Shown here: positions 1 through 4,949 of the stretch, in pieces
Position numbering within the stretch: position 1 is the stretch's first letter
Layout of the letters: every line of letters starts with the position of its first letter
NCBI GenBank assembly: GCA_021845945.1
Contig: JAJZRD010000198.1
Location: 1 to 7,173 of the forward strand
Source of the DNA: Chloroflexota bacterium
GTDB taxonomy: Bacteria; Chloroflexota; UBA6077
Reading direction: 5' to 3'
Length of the DNA stretch: 7,173 bases
The notes under the pieces: generated by a model
The model's input: only the letters and a program-made list of their open reading frames with translations
Database searches by the model: none
Told to the model about the DNA's origin: nothing
Made by a program: the position numbers and the translations under genes

Positions 1-126
1 GAGGAGTATGCGGCTTGGGCCGAGGCTCAGCCCGCCGTCCGGGACTACTACGAGGAGGCGGAGGTCGTGATGAAGCGGATGGGGACGGTCAGGCGGACCA
101 GTGCCGCGCCTCTGGTGAGCATCTAG
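1..126 (+). CDS. C-terminal fragment of an unidentified protein
   Basis: An open frame enters from the left edge and ends at TAG 124-126, giving the last 41 residues of a protein that starts outside the window. The tail is rich in charged and aromatic residues (EEYAAWAEAQ, RDYYEEAEVV, then MKRMGTVRRTS) and has no membrane segment or recognisable motif. It lies 31 bases before the start of the SIS isomerase gene on the same strand, so it is probably in the same operon. Sugar kinases and nucleotidyltransferases often sit beside GmhA-like isomerases, but nothing visible here proves either. The frame is supported by its GC-rich third codon positions and by ending just before a good ribosome binding site for the next gene. 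Confidence 0.55.
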   Translation, partial: EEYAAWAEAQPAVRDYYEEAEVVMKRMGTVRRTSAAPLVSI

Positions 127-157
127 ACACCCCCCACGTTCTGTGTCGGAGGATAAC

Positions 158-724
158 ATGGACTCGATCGACCGCTATCTCGCCGAAGTCGCGGAGATGG
201 TTAGCGCGCTCCCGAGGGACGACATCCGGAGGGTGGTGGAGGCCGTGCGGGAGGTGAGGGACGCGGGCCGGCGGCTGTTCATCATGGGAAACGGGGGTAG
301 CGCGGCCACCGCATCTCACATGGCCTGCGACCTGGCCAAGACGTCGACCTCCGATGGCGAGAAGCGGATCATGGCCACAGCCCTCACCGACAACGTGCCG
401 CTCATGACGGCTTGGGCCAACGACTCGGCGTACGAAGACGTGTTCGCCGAGCAGCTTCTGAACCTGGTCCAGCCGGGCGATCTGGTGATCGCCATCAGCG
501 GCAGCGGGAACTCGCCGAACGTCCTCAAGGCGGTCGAGGTGGCCAAGAGGGCCGGAGCGACCACGGTGGGATTCACCGGCCGGTTTGGTGGTAGACTGGG
601 GGAGATCGCGGACATAGCGGTGAGGGTACCGGGCAACCGGATCGAGCAGGCCGAAGACGGGCACATGATCCTGGACCATGTGATCGCGGTGGCGCTGAGA
701 GAAGAGGCGGGAGTGCCGGATTGA
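158..724 (+). CDS. SIS-domain phosphosugar isomerase, GmhA-like
   Basis: This is a 188-residue cytoplasmic protein, close to the usual length of sedoheptulose-7-phosphate isomerase (GmhA). That family makes D-glycero-manno-heptose 7-phosphate for surface glycans. SIS signatures are clear: GNGGSAATASH at residues 44-54, AND at 87-89, and SGSGNSPNV at 114-122. By alignment from memory with E. coli GmhA, metal/catalytic positions H61 and H180 are kept as H54 and H174. E65 appears as D58 and Q172 as E166, so the exact substrate is not certain. ATG 158 is chosen because GGAGG (148-152) lies 5 bases upstream; an in-frame GTG at 143 would leave that site inside the gene. The stop TGA (722-724) overlaps the start of the next gene, implying translational coupling with the ligase and a role in surface polysaccharide synthesis. 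It could be a related SIS isomerase rather than true GmhA. Confidence 0.88.
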   Translation: MDSIDRYLAEVAEMVSALPRDDIRRVVEAVREVRDAGRRLFIMGNGGSAATASHMACDLAKTSTSDGEKRIMATALTDNVPLMTAWANDSAYEDVFAEQLLNLVQPGDLVIAISGSGNSPNVLKAVEVAKRAGATTVGFTGRFGGRLGEIADIAVRVPGNRIEQAEDGHMILDHVIAVALREEAGVPD

Positions 725-2295
725 CGGTGATTCGCCTTACAGCTAAGGATGATAGTGCTGTGGGGGCCGGCCGCAGGGTTGCAGCCGGCCCCCTTGGCAC
801 TGTGCTCGATATCGGGGTTCCGGCCCTGGCCGGCCCGCTGCTGCTTTTCCCCCGTGGGGCGCTGCCGCTGGCCGGCCTGGCGGCCATCGCGGCGTTGTGG
901 GTGGCGAGGTGCGTTGTCTGGAGAACCCCTTACGGGGCGAAGCCCCTCGGCCTGCCCATGCTTCTCATCCTCGTGATGGCGGCTCAGTCGCTCTATCCGT
1001 CGGTGGACCTCTGCCTGAGCCTGCCGAAGCTGTACGGCATCGTCCTGGGCGTCGCGATCTACTTCGGCGTCGCCGATGGGGTGCGGAGTCGGAGGTGGTG
1101 GTGGGTGGGGGTGGCCCTGCTGGTCGTGGCCGCCGTCGGTGTGGCGGCCGTGGGGCTGGTGGGCACCAGCTGGCTGGACAAGCTGCCGGGGAGCGCGGCG
1201 GTCTACAACCGGATCCCGCGCGTCATAAGCTCCATCCCCAGCTCCTTCGGCACCATCGCCGGCATCCATCCCAACGAGGTAGGGGGGACGTTGGCGTTCC
1301 TACTGCCAATTCCGCTGGGACTTCTGCTGTGGTCGATCAGGCTTCGTAGGGGCGGTTCGCGAACCGCCCCTACAGGGGTGGGGGTGACGAGCCGGGCGGC
1401 AGGGCACAGGGCCCTGCCCTACGTTTCTGCGGTGAGCTTGCTCACGGCCGGGCCGGTGCTGGTGCTGACTCAGTCCCGAAGCGCCCTCATAGGGACCGCC
1501 GTGGCGGTGGCCGTGCTGCTCGCCCTGCGCTGGCGGCGGGTTGGATATCTGCTTGCGGCAGTGGCACTCGTGGGGACGATAGCTCTCGCTGTGATCGGTC
1601 CCCAGCGGGTGTACGACTGGGCGGTGCAGCTGGACCAGGCCAGCCGGACCGGAGGGTCCACCCTGGCCAGCCGCGAGGAGGTGTGGAACCGCGCCCTCTA
1701 CATGATCCAGGACTTCCCCTTCACGGGGATCGGGCTGAACACGTTCCCGAGGGTGCTGGACACCCTCTACCCATCCTTCCTGGCGGGGCCGGACGCGCGG
1801 ATCCCCCACGCCCATAACATCTACCTGCAGACGGCGGTGGACCTGGGGCTGGCGGGATTGATGGCCTTCGTGGGGATCTGGATGATCGTCGCGTGGCAGG
1901 CGGTGCAGGCCTACCGGCGGGCGGAGGGGTTGATGCGGGGCGCCATCGCGGGGCTGGGGGCCGGATGCCTGGCCTACCTGGTGTACGGGATCACCGACGC
2001 CATCACCCTGGGGGCGAAGCCGCTGCCGCTGCTGTGGGCCATGGTGGGGTTGATCGTGGTGGCCAACAGGTTGTTGCCCACCACGAAAGAGTCAAATAAA
2101 GAATCTATTGGGGACACCCCAAACCCCGCCCAGGCCGCGACGCTGCGCTCGCTCGCGTCGCGTGCCCTGGACCCGCTCTCCGTGCTGCGAGAGGTCGGCA
2201 GGACGGTGTGGATGCTGTACTGGACGGTGGCGCTGTTCTTCGCGGGGATGGCCTACCTGGTGGTGGGGATCTCCATCAGCGGGTGGGTGCCGTAG
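721..2295 (+). CDS. O-antigen ligase / Wzy-type polymerase family membrane protein
   Basis: A 524-residue integral membrane protein with about 12 hydrophobic segments (roughly 31-66, 79-90, 103-119, 127-147, 187-206, 234-293, 372-449 and 497-518). Family hallmarks are visible: HPNEVGG (183-189), QSRSALIG (251-258) with the conserved Arg after a helix, a large loop with REEVWNRAL (318-326), GIGLNTFP (336-343), and HAHNIYLQ (363-370) followed by DLGLAGL. WaaL/Wzy proteins join or polymerise undecaprenyl-linked glycans on the outer face of the membrane. The TTG start at 721 overlaps the isomerase stop (TTGA) and has GGGAG at 709-713, 7 bases upstream. GTG 802 is a possible alternative start with no clear binding site. 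Three palindromes lie in frame at residues 12-27, 209-234 and 463-467, all outside membrane helices. A C-terminal extra helix follows a linker of unusually AT-rich codons. Ligase versus polymerase cannot be decided from sequence. Confidence 0.87.
   Translation: MTVIRLTAKDDSAVGAGRRVAAGPLGTVLDIGVPALAGPLLLFPRGALPLAGLAAIAALWVARCVVWRTPYGAKPLGLPMLLILVMAAQSLYPSVDLCLSLPKLYGIVLGVAIYFGVADGVRSRRWWWVGVALLVVAAVGVAAVGLVGTSWLDKLPGSAAVYNRIPRVISSIPSSFGTIAGIHPNEVGGTLAFLLPIPLGLLLWSIRLRRGGSRTAPTGVGVTSRAAGHRALPYVSAVSLLTAGPVLVLTQSRSALIGTAVAVAVLLALRWRRVGYLLAAVALVGTIALAVIGPQRVYDWAVQLDQASRTGGSTLASREEVWNRALYMIQDFPFTGIGLNTFPRVLDTLYPSFLAGPDARIPHAHNIYLQTAVDLGLAGLMAFVGIWMIVAWQAVQAYRRAEGLMRGAIAGLGAGCLAYLVYGITDAITLGAKPLPLLWAMVGLIVVANRLLPTTKESNKESIGDTPNPAQAATLRSLASRALDPLSVLREVGRTVWMLYWTVALFFAGMAYLVVGISISGWVP
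754..801 (+). repeat. Long inverted repeat near the 5' end of the ligase gene
   Basis: The 10-bp arms GGGGGCCGGC (762-771) and GCCGGCCCCC (784-793) are perfect and flank a 12-base loop. They are extended in register by AGTGC (754-758) and GCACT (797-801), with GU-type or mismatched pairs between. The hairpin starts 33 bases after the TTG start and encodes residues 12-27, a stretch before the first membrane helix. It could slow early translation or be an inserted palindromic element; which one is inference. Confidence 0.75.
1346..1422 (+). repeat. Palindromic composite element inside the ligase gene
   Basis: Two hairpins lie side by side. The first is a perfect 28-bp palindrome at 1346-1373 with 14-bp arms (GTAGGGGCGGTTCG and its reverse complement). 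The second has arms GGCAGGGC (1398-1405) and GCCCTGCC (1411-1418) with loop ACAGG, followed by CTAC. The block is framed by GTAGGG at the left end and CCCTAC at the right end. It encodes residues 209-234, a Gly/Arg/Thr-rich loop (RRGGSRTAPTGVG) between two membrane helices, and does not break the frame. The second hairpin and its flanks recur at 4906-4938. It looks like a REP-like element that inserted in frame. Confidence 0.78.
2108..2122 (+). repeat. Small perfect hairpin in the ligase C-terminal linker
   Basis: TTGGGG (2108-2113), ACA, CCCCAA (2117-2122) form a perfect 6-bp stem with a 3-base loop, followed by ACCCCG. It encodes residues 463-467 in a linker between the last core helix and an extra C-terminal helix. 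The codons just before it (about 2086-2107) are AT-rich compared with the rest of the gene, which fits a locally inserted segment, though short stems like this also occur by chance. Confidence 0.4.
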
Positions 2296-2324
2296 CCGGG
2301 CGGGCCCATCGGGCTTCACCCGGC
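2295..2324 (+). terminator. Possible hairpin after the ligase gene
   Basis: GCCGGG (2295-2300) can pair with CCCGGC (2319-2324) around an imperfect inner stem (GCCC ATC GGGC). It begins at the last base of the ligase stop codon. No T-tract follows, so it would not be a standard intrinsic terminator. It could stabilise the 3' end of the message or be another GC-rich repeat. From here to the antitoxin promoter (about 2325-2500) I see no convincing gene. Confidence 0.25.
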
Positions 2325-2502
2325 CGCCGGCAGCGGGGGCCCTGATCTGATCTGCCATACTCTCCTCGTCCCTAAGCACGACACGCAGTGGTATCCGGTG
2401 CGAATGGCAAGAGGTGTGGCATGGGGAAGCGGAGACCTGCCGCCGACGCGAGGGGAGGGGTGGTACGCGTATTGCATGCGGCTCCTTGCGTACAGTCGAT
2501 AA

Positions 2503-2531
2503 TGCAAGGCATTGCGCATGATTGCCTTGCA
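2503..2531 (+). promoter_or_regulatory. Candidate VapBC operator (9-bp inverted repeat)
   Basis: TGCAAGGCA (2503-2511) and TGCCTTGCA (2523-2531) are perfect inverted repeats with an 11-base spacer. Their centres are 20 bp apart, about two helical turns. The right arm overlaps the likely -35 element of the antitoxin promoter. VapBC complexes are known to repress their own operons through inverted repeats bound by the AbrB-type domain. Extra TTGC-type half sites occur nearby (2472, 2486, 2512, 2557), which would allow cooperative binding. The binding role is inferred from position and symmetry. Confidence 0.55.
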
Positions 2532-2550
2532 GATGCCCGCTGCCTATGCT
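2522..2550 (+). promoter_or_regulatory. Candidate sigma-70 promoter for the toxin-antitoxin operon
   Basis: TTGCCT (2522-2527) and TATGCT (2545-2550) are separated by 17 bases and sit just before the antitoxin ribosome binding site (AGGAGGT, 2561-2567). An overlapping -10 alternative is TAGAAT (2551-2556). Each box matches the consensus in four or five of six bases. The short distance to the binding site would give a very short leader, which makes this tentative. Confidence 0.35.
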
Positions 2551-2574
2551 AGAATATTGCAGGAGGTAAGGACG

Positions 2575-2856
2575 ATGCGAAGAGCTGGTGCACTTATGGT
2601 GCCGGAAATTGCGGGCGACGCCACCCTGACGGCGAAGAATCAAGTAAGCCTGCCTGCGAAACGGATGCGCGAACTTGGCTGGGAGAAGGGCGACAAACTG
2701 ATCGTCGAGGTTCTGGGTGAGGACATGCTACTTCTCGTGCGTCGGCCCGCTCGTTGGACCGATGCTTTTGCCGGACGGCTTACCCACGTGTTCGGTACTC
2801 ACGAGGAGAACGTGGAATGGATCGAACGTGAACGCACCAATTGGACCGAGGAGTAG
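2575..2856 (+). CDS. vapB: VapB-type antitoxin, AbrB/SpoVT-like DNA-binding domain
   Basis: A 93-residue protein with a swapped-hairpin AbrB domain at about residues 16-59 (TLTAKNQVSLPAKRMRELGW, then GDKLIVEVLGEDMLLLVRRP). This is the usual DNA-binding and dimerising part of VapB antitoxins. The charged C-terminal tail (about 60-93, with WTDAFAGRL and ENVEWIERERTNW) is the part expected to wrap and block the toxin. ATG 2575 is chosen because AGGAGGT (2561-2567) lies 7 bases upstream; an in-frame ATG at 2512 would put the promoter and operator inside the gene. The toxin gene starts 9 bases after the stop. The inverted repeat at 2503-2531 suggests self-repression. The family is clear; the exact VapB subfamily is not. 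Confidence 0.87.
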   Translation: MRRAGALMVPEIAGDATLTAKNQVSLPAKRMRELGWEKGDKLIVEVLGEDMLLLVRRPARWTDAFAGRLTHVFGTHEENVEWIERERTNWTEE

Positions 2857-2865
2857 GGCAGACAG

Positions 2866-3336
2866 ATGAACTCGGCTGCACTTGACCGGGCGATAGGTGA
2901 TGCGCACCGAATCCTGCTGGACACCAGCGCACTTATCGCGTACCACAGCACAGCCGAACTGGTGCATCCGCTCGCTCGGCACCTGCTGGGCCGTATCGAG
3001 GAGGCTTCCGATCCTCTCACGGGTTACTTTTCGGTGGTTAGTGCAGCCGAGTTGCTCGTGCGCCCTTATCAGAGAGGAACCCCTGAGCTGACCCTCATGC
3101 ACACGTTCTTGGCGGGATTCCCAAATCTCACAGTGCTGCCAGTGGACCTGGCGATCGCCACGCAAGCAGCCACCCTTAGAGCGATAAGCGGGGTTCGTAT
3201 GCCAGACGCAATGATCGTGGCCACCGGCCTCCTCTCGGGGTGCGAGGCCATTGTCAGCAACGATGAGCAATGGAAACGAAGAATGGAACCGCTCTTCCGT
3301 CAATTCAGGTGGGTGTACCTGGGCGCCTTCGCGTAG
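2866..3336 (+). CDS. vapC: VapC-type PIN-domain ribonuclease toxin
   Basis: A 156-residue PIN-domain protein, slightly longer than typical VapC (about 130-140) because of about 15 extra residues before the first strand. The four acidic metal-binding positions are present: D19 in ILLDTSALIAY, E62 in SAAELLV, D114 in RMPDAMIVATG, and D133 in IVSNDEQW. VapC toxins cleave RNA, commonly tRNA or the 23S sarcin-ricin loop, in a Mg-dependent way; the target here is unknown. GAGGAG (2848-2853), inside the antitoxin gene end, is the nearest binding site to ATG 2866 but is 12 bases away, so translation may depend on coupling to the antitoxin. The gene ends inside a strong hairpin (3312-3348). All catalytic residues are intact, so it is probably active. 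Confidence 0.9.
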   Translation: MNSAALDRAIGDAHRILLDTSALIAYHSTAELVHPLARHLLGRIEEASDPLTGYFSVVSAAELLVRPYQRGTPELTLMHTFLAGFPNLTVLPVDLAIATQAATLRAISGVRMPDAMIVATGLLSGCEAIVSNDEQWKRRMEPLFRQFRWVYLGAFA

Positions 3337-3348
3337 CCCAGGTACACC
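3312..3348 (+). terminator. Strong hairpin spanning the vapC stop codon
   Basis: The 13-bp perfect arms GGTGTACCTGGGC (3312-3324) and GCCCAGGTACACC (3336-3348) have an 11-base loop that contains the end of the toxin gene; the TAG stop is 3334-3336. It lies between two convergent genes (hydrolase stop at 3425), so it could end transcription or protect 3' ends from either side. There is no T-tract on either strand, so it is not a textbook intrinsic terminator, and a REP-like origin is possible. The gap 3349-3424 holds only a small CGCTG-T-CAGCG palindrome (3420-3430) over the hydrolase stop. Confidence 0.55.
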
Positions 3349-3424
3349 GGCGGCGTGGTCAACTGCTGCTAGGGAGAGGTTGGAGACAGCAGGAGAACAC
3401 GTTGAGGAACGACGCTGGACGCTG

Positions 3425-4495
3425 TCAGCGCACGGGGATGGGTCCCGTCCCTGCGCTGGCCAGCGCACCGCGAGCCAGCAGCGAGCCCTGGGTCAGCAGC
3501 TTGCCGGCCTCGGTCGGCTGCCCCGAGTCGTCCAGGAGATAGAGGGCGTTGGCTGCTCCCGCCCAGGGGTCGGGTGCCGGGTTGGTGCCGAAGATGAACC
3601 AGCGATCCACCCCTTCCTGCTCCAGCCACGGAACCAACTCCGCCAGGTAGGCGGCGACCTCGGGCCAGGCATAGTTGACTCCGCGATACAGGGAGTCGGA
3701 TCCCCTCACGATCTCCCGATATCCCCAGATGGTTCCCATCTCGGTGACCCAGATGGGGGTCGTCTGATGTCCCGGGATCGACCGGACGTAGTCACGGAAG
3801 TCCGTGAACAGCAGCTTCGAGTAGGCCATATCCACCATGGGCAGCTTCTTCCACTCGGGATCGAAGCTGTAGATGTGGAGGCCCCATACGTCGACCGGGG
3901 GCTCCGTCCCATAGCGGGACCGATATGCGGCCCGGAAGCTGTCGATCCAGGAGCGATAGCCGCCGCCCCAGTTGAAGAGGTTGGGGCCTACCAGCCTGGC
4001 GGTGGGGTCGGCCTGCTTCAGGGCCACCGCGTAGTCGTGCCAGATCTGGGCGTAATAGTCGAAACGCTGCTGGCCCCGAGCAGCCAGGAACGGATCGCGA
4101 ACCAGGTCCTGGCCCTCGAGATCGGGCTCGTTGAACACCATCCAGTAGTGGCCCGGGCGGAGATGCGCCTGCTGCGCAACGCGCTCGATGGGCGCGCGGT
4201 TGGTCTCCCCTCCGCGGAGGACACCGACCTTCTGTGTGCCCCAGGGTTCGTCGTCCAGTCGATAGGAGTAGTCGTAGTACCAGTCCAGGTTGAGTTTCCG
4301 CAGTCGCTCGACCACGGGGGCGGGCTGGGCTTTCGGCCCCACGACGGCAACTCCGCCGCGGGGGTATGCCGTGGGCGCAGCCGCAGCAGACTGGCCAGGC
4401 GGGACGAGGGCAGGCAGGACGATGGCGAGAAGCGCCACGATCCAGGGAAGGAGGAGCTTGAACGGAGCACACGGACGCCGCGACGGCCTGAACAT
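3425..4495 (-). CDS. Secreted glycoside-hydrolase-like protein (GH-A clan fold, Asl1/GH128- or GH39-like)
   Basis: A 356-residue exported protein. The N-terminus has basic residues, a hydrophobic core (about 12-31) and a likely signal cleavage near QSAAAAP (35-41). The rest is a TIM-barrel-type glycosidase. VFNEPD (120-125) supplies the acid/base Glu E123 and PIWVTEMG (247-254) the nucleophile Glu E252, the usual beta-4 and beta-7 placement of clan GH-A. Other barrel features are DWYYDYSYR (71-79) and DVWGLHIYSF (202-211). The end (DRWFIFGT... NALYLLDDSGQPTEAGKLL) is typical of these enzymes. Substrate is unknown; a beta-glycan is plausible. ATG 4495 follows GGAAAAGGGG with 5 bases spacing. 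The gene is preceded by a cyclic-di-GMP-I riboswitch (4553-4650), so its expression is probably set by that second messenger. A paralogue lies at 6658-7173. Confidence 0.82.
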   Translation of the reverse strand: MFRPSRRPCAPFKLLLPWIVALLAIVLPALVPPGQSAAAAPTAYPRGGVAVVGPKAQPAPVVERLRKLNLDWYYDYSYRLDDEPWGTQKVGVLRGGETNRAPIERVAQQAHLRPGHYWMVFNEPDLEGQDLVRDPFLAARGQQRFDYYAQIWHDYAVALKQADPTARLVGPNLFNWGGGYRSWIDSFRAAYRSRYGTEPPVDVWGLHIYSFDPEWKKLPMVDMAYSKLLFTDFRDYVRSIPGHQTTPIWVTEMGTIWGYREIVRGSDSLYRGVNYAWPEVAAYLAELVPWLEQEGVDRWFIFGTNPAPDPWAGAANALYLLDDSGQPTEAGKLLTQGSLLARGALASAGTGPIPVR

Positions 4496-4509
4496 GGCAG
4501 CCCCTTTTC

Positions 4510-4554
4510 CGGGACCGCCAGGACGGCCGTTGCGCGCGGCTCGATGCGTCCTGG
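4510..4554 (-). promoter_or_regulatory. Predicted riboswitch expression platform
   Basis: In the minus-strand RNA, CCAGGACG (4554-4547) pairs perfectly with CGUCCUGG (4525-4518), with an inner GCCG/CGGC stem. Its 5' arm shares two bases with the 3' strand of aptamer stem P1. Just after it, CGGUCCCG (4517-4510) is perfectly complementary to CGGGACCG (4650-4643), the 5' strand of P1, and abuts the ribosome binding site GGAAAAGGGG (4510-4501). Ligand-bound P1 and this alternative pairing exclude each other, which suggests control of translation start. There is no U-tract, so termination control is less likely. Confidence 0.5.
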
Positions 4555-4650
4555 GACTTCGGTAGCCCTGCCGCCATCGCCCCCGAGAGGGGCCTTAGGC
4601 CATCGGCTTTGCGTCCCCACCTTTCGGTGGGTTTGCCTTTATCGGTCCCG
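4553..4650 (-). promoter_or_regulatory. Cyclic-di-GMP-I riboswitch (GEMM-I) aptamer
   Basis: The minus-strand RNA carries the full GEMM-I pattern in order. It has the P1 strand CGGGAC, GGCAAACC, a CCCACC-GAAA-GGUGGG hairpin with GNRA loop (4631-4616), GGGACGCAAAGCC, the receptor half CCUAAG (4599-4594), a GC-rich hairpin, the receptor half GAUGG (4578-4574), GGGCUACC, and the P1 closing strand GUCCC (4557-4553). By recalled Vc2 numbering, G20 is at 4636, A47 at 4609 and C92 at 4562, all kept. G at position 20 favours cyclic-di-GMP over the 3',3'-cGAMP variant. It lies 57 bases upstream of the secreted hydrolase start and probably links that enzyme to biofilm or motility state. Confidence 0.93.
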
Positions 4651-4707
4651 ATGGATTCTTATTGGAGGTTCACCCGAGGAGGGTGACCCACCTACAAGAA
4701 TCATCGG
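4648..4707 (-). repeat. Hairpin directly 5' of the riboswitch
   Basis: Four nested stems pair in the minus-strand RNA: CCGAT/ATCGG (4707-4703 with 4652-4648), GATTCTT/AAGAATC (4702-4696 with 4660-4654), AGGT/ACCT, and TCACCC/GGGTGA around loop TCCTC (4680-4676). That is about 22 base pairs with small bulges. It ends where aptamer stem P1 begins. It could be a leader stem that protects the 5' end, a read-through barrier after the upstream gene, or a DNA repeat; no T-tract follows it. Confidence 0.6.
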
Positions 4708-4810
4708 CTGATGAAGGCGTTTTCTTTAGAGGCTACAGGTGGCGGGGTGCGCGACGCCGGCCGGAGAGACCGCCGTTTCAGAGGGGGCCGGGGTGACCGA
4801 CGGAGGGGTA

Positions 4811-4869
4811 GCTGGCAGTCGATACTCGGTAGCGGGCGATCACAAGACTACCAGAGATCGGCTGCCAGC
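4811..4869. repeat. 59-bp imperfect inverted repeat between genes
   Basis: GCTGGCAG (4811-4818) and CTGCCAGC (4862-4869) are perfect arms. In the same register CGAT (4820-4823) pairs with ATCG (4857-4860), and GGTAG (4828-4832) with CTACC (4848-4852), leaving a 15-base loop. The nested order suggests selection for a folded RNA or cruciform rather than chance. The nearby AGGTA-C-TACCT (4882-4892) is a further small palindrome. No gene is apparent in 4708-4949. Confidence 0.6.
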
Positions 4870-4905
4870 GACCAACCACTTAGGTACTACCTCTCTTACC
4901 GTGCA

Positions 4906-4938
4906 GCCGGGCGGCGGGGTACAAGACCCCGCCCTACG
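4906..4938. repeat. REP-like hairpin repeat, second copy
   Basis: Stem arms GGCGGGGT (4913-4920) and ACCCCGCC (4926-4933) flank loop ACAAG, followed by CTACG. The 33 bases match 1391-1423 inside the ligase gene at 28 positions. Four of the five differences form two compensated base pairs and the fifth is in the loop. It sits 12 bases after the stop of the minus-strand gene 4950-6323, where it could protect or end that message. The covariation supports a mobile or structure-conserved hairpin family. Confidence 0.75.
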
Positions 4939-4949
4939 CTGCTCAAGTC

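Noticed and set aside
143..157. GTG start 5 codons upstream for the SIS isomerase
   Set aside because: It would place the GGAGG site inside the gene; ATG 158 has ideal spacing from it.
934..946. GGGGC-GAA-GCCCC hairpin in the ligase gene
   Set aside because: A 5-bp stem in GC-rich DNA is expected by chance, and it is not clearly related to the other palindromes.
316..1269. A 317-codon minus-strand open frame
   Set aside because: It is antisense to the SIS isomerase and ligase genes, rich in His/Arg/Pro as expected for a GC-rich shadow frame, and has no recognisable motif.
2512..2574. Upstream ATG for the antitoxin adding 21 residues
   Set aside because: It would overlap the operator and promoter, and the AGGAGGT site points to ATG 2575.
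3251..4711. A 486-codon plus-strand open frame
   Set aside because: It lies antisense to the hydrolase gene and riboswitch, has low-complexity Gly/Arg/Pro-rich content and no domain. The minus-strand frame has a signal peptide, catalytic motifs and a binding site.
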